A DNA stretch of 64,000 nucleotides. Source: Gamarada debralockiae. Its lineage: Eukaryota > Ascomycota > Leotiomycetes > Helotiales > Hyphodiscaceae. Below are positions 12,101 to 22,987 of this stretch, in pieces; within the stretch, counting starts at the first letter, position 1; each line of letters starts with the position of its first letter. The stretch lies in NCBI GenBank assembly GCA_002803225.1, contig NXFV01001283.1:1-64000 (forward strand), in the 5' to 3' direction. Under the pieces are notes generated by a model. It saw nothing but the letters and a program-made list of their open reading frames with translations. It searched no databases and was not told the DNA's origin. The position numbers and the translations under genes are program-made.

Positions 12101-12852
12101 TACACTGGCTTTTTAGGCGTATTTATAAGTAAAACCAAAACTCTTCAACAAATAGTAGTAACAAGCCCCAAAAGTCATGATCTCTTGTCTCAGGCTTTCT
12201 TCAATCGCTCATTGTCCGAGAGGGTGTTCGCCTCGTTTCGAAGAATGCCTCGCCATGCAAGCCCCATCACTATCCTCCAAACCCAAATATATCTAGCGCA
12301 AGCGCACCATGGCTGGGCCATAGAAGTTGAAATTCTTCTTTAACCTTGTTTTCTATCTAGATAATGCAGTTCCGGCTTCAGGGGACCGCGGAGTCACAAC
12401 CCAAGTGTCATTTAGCAAGTGCCCAGTAGGATTCCTCGCAGAGATCACAGAAGAATTTATCCAGCAGAATGTAACTCATTTCTGAATGCAGGAATTGGAG
12501 GGGCTGCCTCTGCGGGTCCAAGAAGGTATCTCCATGCGGGCCTCATCCTTCTCCAGGCAACAACCAACAGAAATTGAACACGTCAAAATCCGTGAGCAAG
12601 TCAAATGCCTTGGATTCGGTGAGCTTCAAGCCATGAAGGACCACGTCCGCTAAATCAGCCTCAGTTCAGAACGAATTGAGATTCAATATCTGCCCCGCAG
12701 CTTAAGTTTCCCCGATTTCTCACCCAGGCTCAACCACGTGAGACGCCTAACAGTAACAACTCACTCCATACCCAAGCACTTTTCCCCCCATACTTTGGTC
12801 CCCTTTCTTTCTCTCTCAAATCTGTCTTCAATTCAACAAAGAAGTTTGCAAA
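9116..12852. other. Intergenic region without recognisable genes
   Basis: Open frames of 60-145 codons occur on both strands but none shows a recognisable motif. Short GATGA/ACGACGA-rich blocks recur near 10640-10700, 11240-11300 and 11850-11890, similar to one near 16850; they may be low-complexity regulatory DNA. The last 150 bases are CT-rich and are probably promoter and 5' UTR of the gene at 12853. Confidence 0.4.
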
Positions 12853-15800
12853 ATGGCCAGACTTCCGAATGATCAACGTTCTACATCAGATGCAAGCGAG
12901 GCAACCTTCACTGGAAGTGTCGGAACTCATTCATCAATCTCATCGTCGAACCCAGATCTCGCTCGCGTCTTTGTTCGATTGAATAATGGGACTAAGATCG
13001 TGGTGCCCGTTCCCCAGAACTCAACCGTCAATGGACTTCACGTCCAAGCCATACGACGTGCCACAAGGCTCGGTGTGAGTGGTACTCTAGATGATACCGT
13101 TCTCCAAACAATCGGCAACAATCCTGTAGCGTTGTTTGGAGAAGATCCTCTCATTGATGTAGTAGATCTTACGGAGGACAACACCTTTTCACTTGGACCT
13201 CTCGATGAACTTACCCTGCCTGTTACAAATGGAGGTACTGCAAATCCCCGCAGAGATCCAGTACCAACATCTCCGCAGCCAGCACTTTCTCCGATACAAG
13301 GGGCAGAATCTTCGCCAAACAGGCACGAGTCAAAGATTTACGTCCGATGGATTACTCTCGAAGCTGCAATGAAGAATTCTCGTCTTCGAAGAATTCCCCA
13401 CGACAGGGCTTCGATTCCTTCGAACACTACCTTGTCTACATTTCATCAAATCGCAGTGCAACGGCTATGTGGCAGTACTCCCCAAGGTTCATGTACAAAT
13501 CCTACGAATCTCAATCTTTTCCTGAGAGAGTGCCGTCTTCACACCAAACATAACCTGGCAACCCTGAGGGATCTTGGTTTGAGAGGAAGCAAGCATGAGC
13601 CTCTCGACATCTTTGTCGAGTTCACTGGACCTGAGCCCCGAGTATCACTCGATCAGCTCTCTTCATCGACTGAGCCGAAAAGCCTGTGGAGTTTTGATTC
13701 CACTAAGCGAGGCATCAGTACCTTCGTCACGAGCATGCAGATGCTGCTGAAAGAAATTGGAAATGGCCATTGCAGCTTAGATGGAATTCTCGAAGTTCTC
13801 TTGGAAACCACACACTTCCCACCACTTCTCCTAGCGTTCAGGTCTATCCACGAAACAGGGTTGGATAGTAGGACATCTGCTGGCCCTTTTCTGCTGGTAG
13901 CATCTGCATTCTATGCTTTGTGCAGCAGAATGGTTCCGTCCAAGATCTGCCAATCCTCAGACAATTTTCTTGAAGCCTCACGGCAGGTGATTTGCTGGAT
14001 TTATTCTATGCGTTCCGAAGCATCTCTTTCCCGGGGTAGCAGCAAGCAACTGGTACACCGCGTACAGATTGCAGCAACCACAGATGGAGTTCAATTAATG
14101 CCGACATTCATGCCTTTCAGGGAGGTTGATGTCCCGTTAGCGCCTGAAGCAGGGCCGAGGGGGAGATTCTTGGTCAGCCTCGAACAAGGCGACGGAGCAC
14201 TTTGTAAGCGAATTGGTATTGCTATTCACGAGAAGTCCGCTTCGCCATGGGACTTTTACTTCCAAGCGGCCGAAAATTGGGACACTCTGTGGGACCACAA
14301 AATTATGCCGTTACTCAACCCAAACGAATTTGACAGCTTAATGGACACTACGAACTCAATGGATGCCTTCAGAATGGTTGGTCCAATGCAGCTTGGCACT
14401 TGCTTAGCTGCTGAGCTTCCAGTCATAACCTTGAGTAGTACAGGATATGTATCAAGGTATGATCATGAAGACTTAGAGTGCAGTGAAAGGAGCTTCATCA
14501 CTTGGAATCCGATTGCAAAGAGGGAAAAATTGCCGGACAACCCAGGACAGTTCCTGTCTCAGGTACTCGACCCAATACTGTTGGAACGCAAGAAAAGTCC
14601 CATCTGGCAACTGGATGCTTGGCCGGAATGGACCAAAACTGCGGAATTTGGGCCTCCCGACGAGGCGATCGTCATCTGTGTTGATACTAGCTCAAGTATG
14701 AACGTTGCGATGCCCGACGGCTGGATTCCAGATCGGAACTCTCTTGGTACAAATCCGAGTCGACTCACTGAAGTAAAGGAGTTCTTCAAGAACCTAGCAC
14801 TTCGAATTTCTGCTCTAAATCTCTCAACGCACCTAGGACTTGTTACCTTTTCCAACAATACTAAGGTCAACATAAAGCAACCACTCACCCCGCTGCACCT
14901 CAACTTCAACCACCAGCTCGACAATATCCGTGCCTCGGGGTCCACGGCGATTTTCGACGCTCTCAATAGAGCTGACCTGATGCTCTCCGGTATAAAACAC
15001 TTGCACCCTCAGGTGAAGTGCCGCATCATACTTCTTACTGATGGCGAAGATAACCAATCAACTGTGCTACCATCCACGGTGTCTACTCAACTCTATAGAA
15101 ATGATATCGTTCTTGATGCGGTGGTAATTGGAACATCTTCAACGACCAATATTTTCAAGATTGCACGAAATACTGGCGGATATGCATTCTCGCCCAAGAC
15201 TCAAAACGAGCTTTTCCAGATATTTCTCTTGGAGACCGTCGTTGACATTCGTACCCGACCCGATGTTGTTCGCGATTCATGGACTGATTGGAATGCCTTT
15301 CAGCCAAAGCTGGCCGACATGGCCAATCCGTATGACTTCCCGCCTTGCAGGCCACACCCCAATCTTAACGATTATTTCTTTGCACTTGGCGATGCTGAGC
15401 GTTTCATGAATCGCATGTCCAGAAGATCCGCCACCAGCTCTGCGTCCGTCCACTCGGCTTCCACTAGGCTGAGCGTGGCTTCGACGATGACTGTTGGTGC
15501 TGGAGGGAGCTCCCGGATCCTACTCAGTGAGATCAAAGCCATGATCGACAACCCACACGACTATATGGACGTATATGTCAGTCAAAGCAACATGGGTTTT
15601 TGGAAAGTTGTTATGCAAGGCCCACCGGATTCTCCGTACGCGAATGGGACATTTCTCCTCTACATTGAGATTGGACCTGAGTTTCCAAGAAGGCCACCCT
15701 CCGCGAGGTTCATCACTCCGATGCTACATCCAAACATTACAAAGGTATGGGCTCAGCAATGACGCTTGAAGGGGTTGTATTGGACTAATTCTTCCGCAGC

Positions 15801-16652
15801 ATGGTCGGGTGTGCCATCCAATATTTGACCGTGAATGGACTCCTGCAACTCGAGTGTATCAAGTCTTGCAGCAATTATACGGCATTTTGATGTCTCTGGA
15901 GGTAAGTTTCCAATCTCCCCATCTATACGCTGATATATGGAAGCTCACATAATCATAGGCACGAGATGCAGTTGATCCCCTCTCAGCGCTGCGCTTCTGG
16001 TCAGATCAGCAAGAAGGACATCGTGAGGTGGAAAACTACGTTAGTATCCACCGCTTACTCCTTCGCTTTCTACCTCTTACTCTCCATACTGACTCGCAGT
16101 GAATAGGTCAACCGGTTTGCTCGCCGCTCCCGAGCCTTACACCGCCTCGACATTATCGCAGACGATGTCTCTTCCCTCGCGACATCATCAGCCCGCTCCA
16201 GTTACGCAAGCAGCACTGCCAGCGGCTCGACCGTAACCGGGTCATCCTCAAATCCCTTCTCCCCTCGTGCTCAAAGCGTAGGCCAGAATCCTTTCAGCAA
16301 CCCACCAAGCTACCGCTCTGCACCTTCGGTAGCTGCGGCCTCAATTAGATCCGCATCCACAACATCTACTCTTGCCAGCCACCTAGCAAATCAACGACGG
16401 CCACCTCAGCCGCCACCTTTAATTGCTCAGAATACGGGAAGCCATGGAAGTGGCGACGCGCATCCGATTTCTCGCGTTGGAGCTGATGGGCGAAACAGGT
16501 TGGCTAGGAGCCACACTCCCTCACCATCTACTTCTGACGGAGGTCTTGCTGGAAGAAACGAGGGTAGCAGTGAGACGGGGAATCCAAATAGTGGGAGGAG
16601 ACTTAGTCGGAGGGCGAGTTTCTTCGCTAGGTTGAGGAATGTTGGCAGTTGA
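12853..16652 (+). CDS. Ubiquitin-conjugating E2-like protein fused to a vWA domain and ubiquitin-like segments
   Basis: Four exons (12853-15744, 15800-15901, 15959-16039, 16107-16652) join in phase 0 to give 1206 residues. Residues about 35-115 and 160-260 look like ubiquitin-fold segments (FVRLNNGTKIVV...; IYVRWITLEAA...). The vWA domain starts near residue 605 with an intact MIDAS DTSSS at 611-615, then the ASGSTAIFDAL and LLTDGEDN blocks. The E2 fold starts near residue 890 (LSEIKAMIDNPHDYMDVYV), with HPN at 959-961 and the presumed catalytic Cys969 in HGRVCHPIFDREW. The last 180 residues are Ser/Pro-rich and basic. Such proteins should transfer ubiquitin, with the vWA region binding partners; that role is inferred from domains. 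The E2 core crosses the first two introns, which supports the model. Confidence 0.88.
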
Positions 16653-17225
16653 TTTGACAAGGTCTCCCGGTCTGAAACCTCCGATATCCAGTTTCCCTGC
16701 AATACTGTATCATTCGCAAGCAAACTTTAGTTGAATAATAGTATCTGAGTAAACTCTTTCAAATCATATAGTTACTGGACGGAGCGAGAGAGAACTTGGA
16801 ATTGTAGGGTTTTATTTCACAGTCCATTCTCGTGATTTAAATGGGCAATGATGAAAATGCAAATGACGAGGATAATAGGAGAAACTAGGCGAGTTCCGAG
16901 TCCGTCTCGAGTCTCGCAGAAACAGCTTTCACCCAGAAGCTTGACTCTCCACACAGTCTACTAAGAGGACTTCTTGCTCTAACTTAGAAGCATGACGTGT
17001 TATATGAATGCATCTTCAAAGACCAAAGTCCGACGCAGAGGTGATTACGACCGGAGAGAAGATATGAGTCTTCACTCTTCAATTTCCTATGGCGCTTCTC
17101 ATCAGAAATGCCCGGTTGCCAATTCGCTGGGTTCATGAAGCGTAGTTCGTAGGTGCGACCAATTCTCAGACCCATTAACGTGAATGAGGCCGCACACTTG
17201 ACCCCGGCAGAAACTTGAAGGCCTC
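16653..17225. other. 3' flank and intergenic DNA, no gene seen
   Basis: The first 150 bases are AT-rich and probably contain the 3' UTR and polyadenylation region of the E2/vWA gene. A 96-codon open frame on the minus strand (16984-17274) has no recognisable motif and partly overlaps the foldback element, so it is not called. Confidence 0.4.
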
Positions 17226-17581
17226 CCAAGGTTCCTGTGTCAATGTTGAACATCTGGAATCCATGGAAATCCATTTAACTTCTCTGGAAAGATCCAATCC
17301 ATTTTTCAATATCTATTCCATGGACTCCTAATGGAACCATGGATCCATGGAACTGACCACGTGATTTCTAGTCAATCAGAGAGCTAGCATTCTTTGTTCA
17401 AAAATTAGCTCCTAAGAGCCTCACATGTGACCTAAAGTCCATGATTCCAAGACTTCGGACTCAGAGTCAATGGATTCCACTATTTTCAAAAGGGGTTCCA
17501 TGGAAGGTTCAATAGCTCTGGAACCATGGAATTTCCATGGAACGGGGTTCCAGACGTCCAACATTGAGATCCTTGGTGAGC
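17226..17581. repeat. Foldback or MITE-like element packed with CCATGG palindromes
   Basis: The left end (CCAAGG, then TCAATGTTGAACATCTGGAA, near 17232-17259) is the approximate reverse complement of the right end (TCAATGTTGGACGTCTGGAA on the minus strand, near 17548-17567). Further inverted matches around ATGGAAATTCCAT and CTCTGGAA continue inwards. Seven CCATGG sites lie between 17261 and 17540 (17261, 17318, 17337, 17345, 17498, 17524, 17535), where chance would give less than one. There is no coding capacity. A non-autonomous inverted-repeat element is the simplest reading; I found no clear target duplication. Confidence 0.65.
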
Positions 17582-18122
17582 GTTGCAGGTTAGACTTGAT
17601 GGAGGATGCGAGAGAAGGTAAAGAAGCCAACCAATAAGCGGGACAGTAATAGGTTAAAGGAAAGCAGACTAGCAATCAAAAGTTTTGACGTGCCAGTTGT
17701 TGAAGTCTGGAGGGGCAGATTGATTGGTAGCCTCGTTTTGGAATGTCCAGCCATTCATTTTGTTTGTGTTGTGTGGCACCCTCTGCGACTGGTCCGGAAG
17801 ACTTCTGCTTGGCGGCATTTACCGTCTCTTCTTTACGGAATATTTGAGGAGAGGTTGTAACAATGGCGTCGAATCAGAGATATTTGAATAAACAGTCTCG
17901 AGCTAACCTGCGTGCTTTTGAGAACTCACGTGATATCACGCTAATTACTTGGCCAAGTACAGCTCGAGCCAGGAAGCATGCATACATTCTTCATAGACAT
18001 TGGTCATATGGTAGTCAGCGCATCACGCGACGCCTTCTCTGGTCAGGACTCGTCCTGGAAATACACAATTTCAAGTACTTACATATGCCTTCACATATCG
18101 TGAAATCTTCAATACTACAGCA
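17582..18122. other. Upstream region of the ankyrin gene
   Basis: No motif-bearing frame is visible. The region probably contains promoter and 5' UTR for the gene starting at 18123; several CACGTG/CACGTGA-like sites are present nearby (for example near 17357 and 17928). Confidence 0.35.
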
Positions 18123-19535
18123 ATGGTCTTTCTGTTGGACCTCCCAAACGAGCTTGTCTTCGAGATAGTCAAGCAATTAGATCAGCATCGAGATATCAAG
18201 TCCATCGCTCATATAAGTTGGGAATACTACAGCTTTTTTAACGATGATGTTTATCGTTTCAACATCAGCTCTCGAGGAGGTCGCGGTGTCCTCTGGGCAA
18301 TAGCACACGACCAAGCTTCAGCAGTTGGCAAGTTTCTGGATCTTGGGCTCGATATGAATGCTGTTCCTGGTTGCAACCACTACTCAACTCTTCTTCACCT
18401 TGCTGCCCACGCTGGCTCTCTTTCCACAGTGAAACTTCTCCTCCAGAGGGGTGCTGATATCAATGCAAAAAACGAGCGCGGCGTGACTCCGCTTTTCAAT
18501 GCCATAGAATATCGGCATGACGAAATCGTTCGTGCCATTTCTGAGCGAATTACCGATATTGGCAACGTTCTTGTGGATTTTGGCAGAGATCTTACCCCCT
18601 TGCACGCAGCTTGTGGATATAAACTACCGAACGCTGCAAGATTCTTTCTGGAGCTTGGTGACGACTTGCGCACAAAAGATGCAGATGGAAAATCCCCCTT
18701 GCATCATGCATTGAGCGGTGATATGTTGGGTTGTTATCATGCGAATCGTGGTTGCGATGCTGTGTTCGACACCGTCATGGTCCTGTTGGAGTTCGGAGTG
18801 CAACTTGATCTGGTCGAATGGGAGTACTGCGGAAGAACGCCCGTTTCGACCCTCGAACTCGGAGTCAATCACGAAGATCCAAGAGTGAGAGAGTTATTCC
18901 GTGAAAGGAGAGACAAAACTCCAGTAATTACTCATGGTGGCCTCTACATTGGCCGTGCTTGGATGTCTCCAGAAGCTGGAGAATGTGCCGTGCCAAGCAA
19001 TCGACTTAGTCGCTACCAACACGACTCGACAGACTTAGACGCAGGCTTCAATTCTCTTTCGAGAGAATCTTCGGAGACTTTTATCTCACCTTGCTCAGAA
19101 TGTGACAAGCCTCATCTTGAACCCCGGTCCAACAGGAGAGGGGAGTATCCTGCTGAGTTGACTGGCAATTCCTTTCCTTCCCTGACCAACGTCTCGCCGT
19201 CGCCTGTTTCGCACACACAGAGTACAGCCGGTATGTGGTCTCACTCGAATGTCCAGCAATTGGTTGCGAGAATTTCGCTAGCAGAGGCAAAAGCCAAGAC
19301 ACTACCTACCCAGAAGGTTCGACGGACTGATCCATTCCCCCAACTTGCTACAGAGATGTCCCTCCCGCAACTTTCTATGGAGGCGAGAGATAAATGGGCA
19401 AGTTTCCGCAAACCTTTGAGTGGTGGCAGAGTTGAAGGACCCCACACCACGGGTCCCAATTCAGGGGACCGATTAGATGAAGGGAGGAGGCAGAAGGCTC
19501 GCAGTAAGAAGAGCTGGAAACTTTTGGAACTCTAG
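18123..19535 (+). CDS. F-box-like and ankyrin repeat protein
   Basis: A single open frame of 470 residues. The N-terminus (LLDLPNELVFEIVKQLDQHRDIKSIAHISWEYY, residues 3-36) has the shape of an F-box. About five ankyrin repeats follow at residues 55-260, with clear signatures such as STLLHLAAHAGSLSTVKLLL, RGADINAKNERGVTPLF, LTPLHAACGY and GKSPLHHAL. From residue 270 the protein is Ser/Pro-rich, probably disordered, and ends in a basic KARSKKSWK tail. F-box/ankyrin proteins in fungi typically act as adaptors of SCF ubiquitin ligases or as scaffolds; the substrate is unknown. No intron is needed. Some fungal ankyrin genes expand rapidly, so it may be lineage-specific. Confidence 0.8.
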   Translation: MVFLLDLPNELVFEIVKQLDQHRDIKSIAHISWEYYSFFNDDVYRFNISSRGGRGVLWAIAHDQASAVGKFLDLGLDMNAVPGCNHYSTLLHLAAHAGSLSTVKLLLQRGADINAKNERGVTPLFNAIEYRHDEIVRAISERITDIGNVLVDFGRDLTPLHAACGYKLPNAARFFLELGDDLRTKDADGKSPLHHALSGDMLGCYHANRGCDAVFDTVMVLLEFGVQLDLVEWEYCGRTPVSTLELGVNHEDPRVRELFRERRDKTPVITHGGLYIGRAWMSPEAGECAVPSNRLSRYQHDSTDLDAGFNSLSRESSETFISPCSECDKPHLEPRSNRRGEYPAELTGNSFPSLTNVSPSPVSHTQSTAGMWSHSNVQQLVARISLAEAKAKTLPTQKVRRTDPFPQLATEMSLPQLSMEARDKWASFRKPLSGGRVEGPHTTGPNSGDRLDEGRRQKARSKKSWKLLEL

Positions 19536-20060
19536 AGTACAAGGTCATTTAGTAAAGAGGCGATGAAGCTTCTTCTTGAGAAACAGGGAGGCCAAGTGCA
19601 AATCAGAGACAGGATGTGGTAATGGCCCATGATCAGAAAGCTATTGCCTTAACACGAATTCAATGAATCAGAAGCTATGCGCCTTACCATTTGAGGCTAC
19701 GGCCGCCATGTTTATGCTAGATGTGCTTAACGAGGGAGAGAGCCTTAACGGTTATTGTAATGCTTTCCAAAACTTGCTTTCGGTCTGCCAGCTAGGCGAC
19801 GTTGTGGTCGCTACACCGGAAGGCACGAGGGGAGGGGTGGTGGGATGGCAAAGCAACCATTAGTGGGTTTGGGTTAAAAGGCTAGTTCAATGCAACAGAT
19901 CCCCAAGCCTTAACGAAAGGAACAAAAATACACAAAGAGCAGAAGCATTGAGATCACCAAATAGATTCTATCTCAGTCAGCCTAAACCTTCGCCTTCATA
20001 TCTATTCCAGACGACCCACTCGGCTTTCCTAGTATCCTATTCCAGAACTAGCTTCTACCT
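19536..20060. other. Gene-free spacer between convergent genes
   Basis: Short frames only. It lies between the 3' end of the ankyrin gene (plus strand) and the 3' end of the truncated nuclease-like gene (minus strand), so it probably holds two 3' UTRs. Confidence 0.4.
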
Positions 20061-20740
20061 CTACCTTTCTTGAAATTTCCCCGAAGTGTTTGGATTTTCA
20101 AGAGAGGAAATAGGAATGTCAACGACGAGAGCGTCCCTTTCCATTCGACCTAGGGAAGCGGCTCGAAACCAATTTCCTGTCTGGAGTTTCCGAGAGACCA
20201 TAATGAGGGTGAAGGAGCGCTGGGGAGCTTTTGTATTTGATAATGCAAAATTGCCATTGATCCACGAGTGGTCGCGGATAATCTCAAATGCCAGCGGGTG
20301 CACCCCATGGAGAATAACGACCATAGGAGATGGCCAACCCGCTTCCTTCAGCCTCTCGATAACTGAAGAGGCACGGGTTTCTAGGTCCGAACCGTCGTGA
20401 TAGATGTTCCAGAAGACGACTCTTAGGGACCTCCTGTGATCGGAGTTCCTTTGTCCAAGTCGGGACTTGACCAGATGCCGTCTAGATGTCGATAGAGGAC
20501 GGGTGTGAGGATTAAGGACTCGGCGTTCGTGGCTTGTTGCCAGTTTCGAGTTCTGGGGGCTCGTCAGGGACTCTGGAGGGTCACCTGGATCACGGGATGT
20601 AGATCGGTGGTTGGCTGACCGAATAAGGGAGATTATATCGTCGAAAGACCCTTTTTGAGAGTGGTGTTGTTCCTTCTTCCAGGCATTAGCATTTCGTGTG
20701 AAGATTGGAATTGGTAATATACCTTTGGCTTGTCATTCAT
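20061..20740 (-). CDS. Truncated endonuclease/exonuclease/phosphatase-like protein with altered catalytic motif
   Basis: An 18-base first exon (20740-20723, MNDKPK) splices over a 47-base intron with a GCTAATG branch site into 20675-20061, giving 210 residues in phase. After a basic, probably disordered N-terminus comes SLRVVFWNIYHDG (about residue 100), a helix, VVILHGVHPLAFEIIRDHSW, FALSNTKAPQRSFTLIMVS and GRMERDALVVDIPI. This is the order of the first half of the EEP fold (TDP2-like): W-N-I, L-Q-E, then the R-x-A block. The metal-binding Glu of LQEV is replaced here by Gly (LHGV). The protein stops before the later catalytic Asp/His motifs. It is therefore probably inactive: a decaying gene or a repurposed fragment. 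Family assignment is from motif order. Confidence 0.6.
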
Positions 20741-22654
20741 ATGACTGGTGACAGTTTGAGTGAGACTTCGAACTTGATCCGTACAGGATATTCTAGCTGC
20801 AGAAGATCTCTGACTTCTGGATGCTGTACCTATAACATAATTGCTAAGGTGGCGAATAGCGCCAAGGTGTGGCCTCGCGAAGCTCCGCATCGCAAGTGGC
20901 CAACGGTTCAATGAATACAGAAAAAAAGTTTGATAATATTGAGAGTATGTTCTCGGACGAGCTGTATTTAAGTACGCTTCTTGATATTAATAACATTGTT
21001 ATTTTCGAATGTAACCTGGAAATCTTCTTGGGTGGCACGCCGCATAAATGCTGTTTAGCTTCTAGAGTCGTTCGCGTAGGTATTCACACATAACTGGTCT
21101 GCATATTAGTAAGGGGACAAAAGCTGGATTCAATATCGTAATTTCTGAGCCTATAAAACTTCAATCAATTTTTCCAGCTATCAGCCCTTTGCGCGTCCTA
21201 CTTTTACTCCTGCGTTCCCGCGTTTCAGGGGCCCTGCATACAATGCTCCATAGCCCAATTGAGACCGAATCATAATTACGATACTAAACTGACATTGGAT
21301 ATAAAAGCGTCTAATTCTTTGGCTCGGCCTTTAGCTACTCCAATATCTAGCGATAGGCTTATTGTGCGGGGATGGGTATTAATAGGCGCCTATTCAAAAT
21401 CGATCTTTAACCAACCCCCTTCTCAGCGGTCAGATAGTTTCATACAAGAATCGAAATTTTGAAGTCACATAATATTAGTCTATCCTTCGTTTAAAATGGT
21501 TAATCGCGACACGAGGAACCAAAGATGTCTGACAGTGGTGTTGCAGTAAGGCTGTCCTCCCTTGCCCAAGCTTCCCGATGGCACGATAAATCTCGAGGCC
21601 GCTCGACAGGCTATTGAGAACAGTTTCGGAACAGTTTGATTCGCTAGTTGCTTTCCAATCGTCGTTCAGCTCATACCTGTCTGTGTCATCTTGATCGCCA
21701 CAAATTGCAGCATAATACCGCTGAGAATTGAAAATCTTGGTTAATGTTTTGTCGATGCGCCACCGTCCAAAGTTGCATATTTTAGTCCCCCTCTATAGGT
21801 GCGCCAATGTTCAACCTCTCTGCAAGTCAGATCGTTATACAAAGTACCGTGAAGCGCAGCCCTTCCCTGGAGGTCCTCCCACCCTAGAGCACCGAGGTGG
21901 TAATAGATAGTCGAGGTTCCTGAGAAAATCGAGAAGGGGATTTCTAGGCTGGGGGACTAGTAAGAGAAACTAGAATGCGACGCATATCATTTTCGAACAA
22001 TTTACAAAAGGCCAATTGACAGTGCTGCCCTTCTCTCGCGTAACACCTGCGCCGGGATACTTGAGATTGTTGCACGGGCAGCAGCTGAGAAGCCCGTCGC
22101 CAGTTCAGCTGCATCTAGAGTTTGCAAATGATAGTAGCTGTGAGTGGGCTTGCGTAGTTGATCTTGATCATAGAAGGTTTGAGGTGTTTACGGGAGCGGA
22201 GTAGAAGGACAAAACCGCTAGCAGCGATTTAGCGATATTGGGGGAGAGGGCTCCGGCCTTAGTTAAAAGATTCTCTGTTACTGAACTGCCGACCACAGAG
22301 GAGGAACGGCAAGAAAAACGGCGAGAATACTAAGGTTTCTTCTTATGCCCATGTAAATATAGGCTCAATGGCCTTCTAAGGAGAAAGTTCGGTCCCGATA
22401 CTAATTGATTAACAGGAATAGAGGTGACATAACAGGATTGAACTTGTCTGTCTTAGGAAGGTCTTGATTGAAGGGCCGGTATTTTATCATGACCATAGTA
22501 GAAATGGTTTGGATATATTCAAGTTATATCAGCCAAAAGGCAAAAATCTCCCACGATTGATGAGCAGGTTGCTTTCCCTTACTCACGAATGACCCATTGA
22601 CCCCTGACTTCTTCATCTTTTCTGCGCCAAAATCCAAGTGGCTTCTGTCCACAT
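20741..22654. other. Mostly non-coding DNA with a small gene relic
   Basis: Short frames dominate. Near 22105-22204 (plus strand) a fragment reads LEFANDSSCEWACVVDLDHRRFEVFTGAE in one frame. It resembles the VVDLD..(K/R)FEV(F/Y) block of some fungal hypothetical proteins, but nothing readable surrounds it, so it is probably a relic. A weak FECNLEIFLGGTPHKCCLASRVV frame near 20990-21070 faintly recalls a BTB domain and is not called as a gene. Confidence 0.35.
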
Positions 22655-22987
22655 CCAGAGATGATCATCTGGAATGATCCTAATGGAAGGATCCTGAAGG
22701 AATAGTAATACGGCTACAAGATCGGACAGAAAGCGACCGTAAGGGCGGAGGACAGACCGGAAACTGTCTGTAAACCGACCACAGGCTAGACTGTTGATGT
22801 ATTTATATATACAAGCTCTGTAAGCTAGAGAGCATGGGAGGCTAAGCTTGAGTTTCGAAATCAGATTGTAGAATGCTCAGGAATCCTACTATCAATGCAA
22901 CCTTCACTTCTTCTTTCACTGAACTGCTACTTCTCTGACATACTGTGATCCCTCCTGTTGCCCTCTAGCTACCTGTAGCTATTATAA
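22655..22987 (+). repeat. LTR-like dispersed repeat, copy B
   Basis: Second copy of the repeat at 3640-3976, in the same orientation, sharing TAATACGGCTACAAG, AGGCTAGACTGTTGATGTAT, TATATATACAAGCTCTGTAA and the CTGTTGCCCTC(C/T)AGCTAC right end. The copies differ mainly by C/T and G/A changes, as expected for RIP. AT-rich DNA with no readable protein follows to about 23.3 kb, which may be internal retrotransposon sequence mutated beyond recognition. Confidence 0.55.

Noticed and set aside
20869..21093. Possible BTB/POZ fragment
   Set aside because: Only a short, loosely similar stretch with no supporting neighbours.
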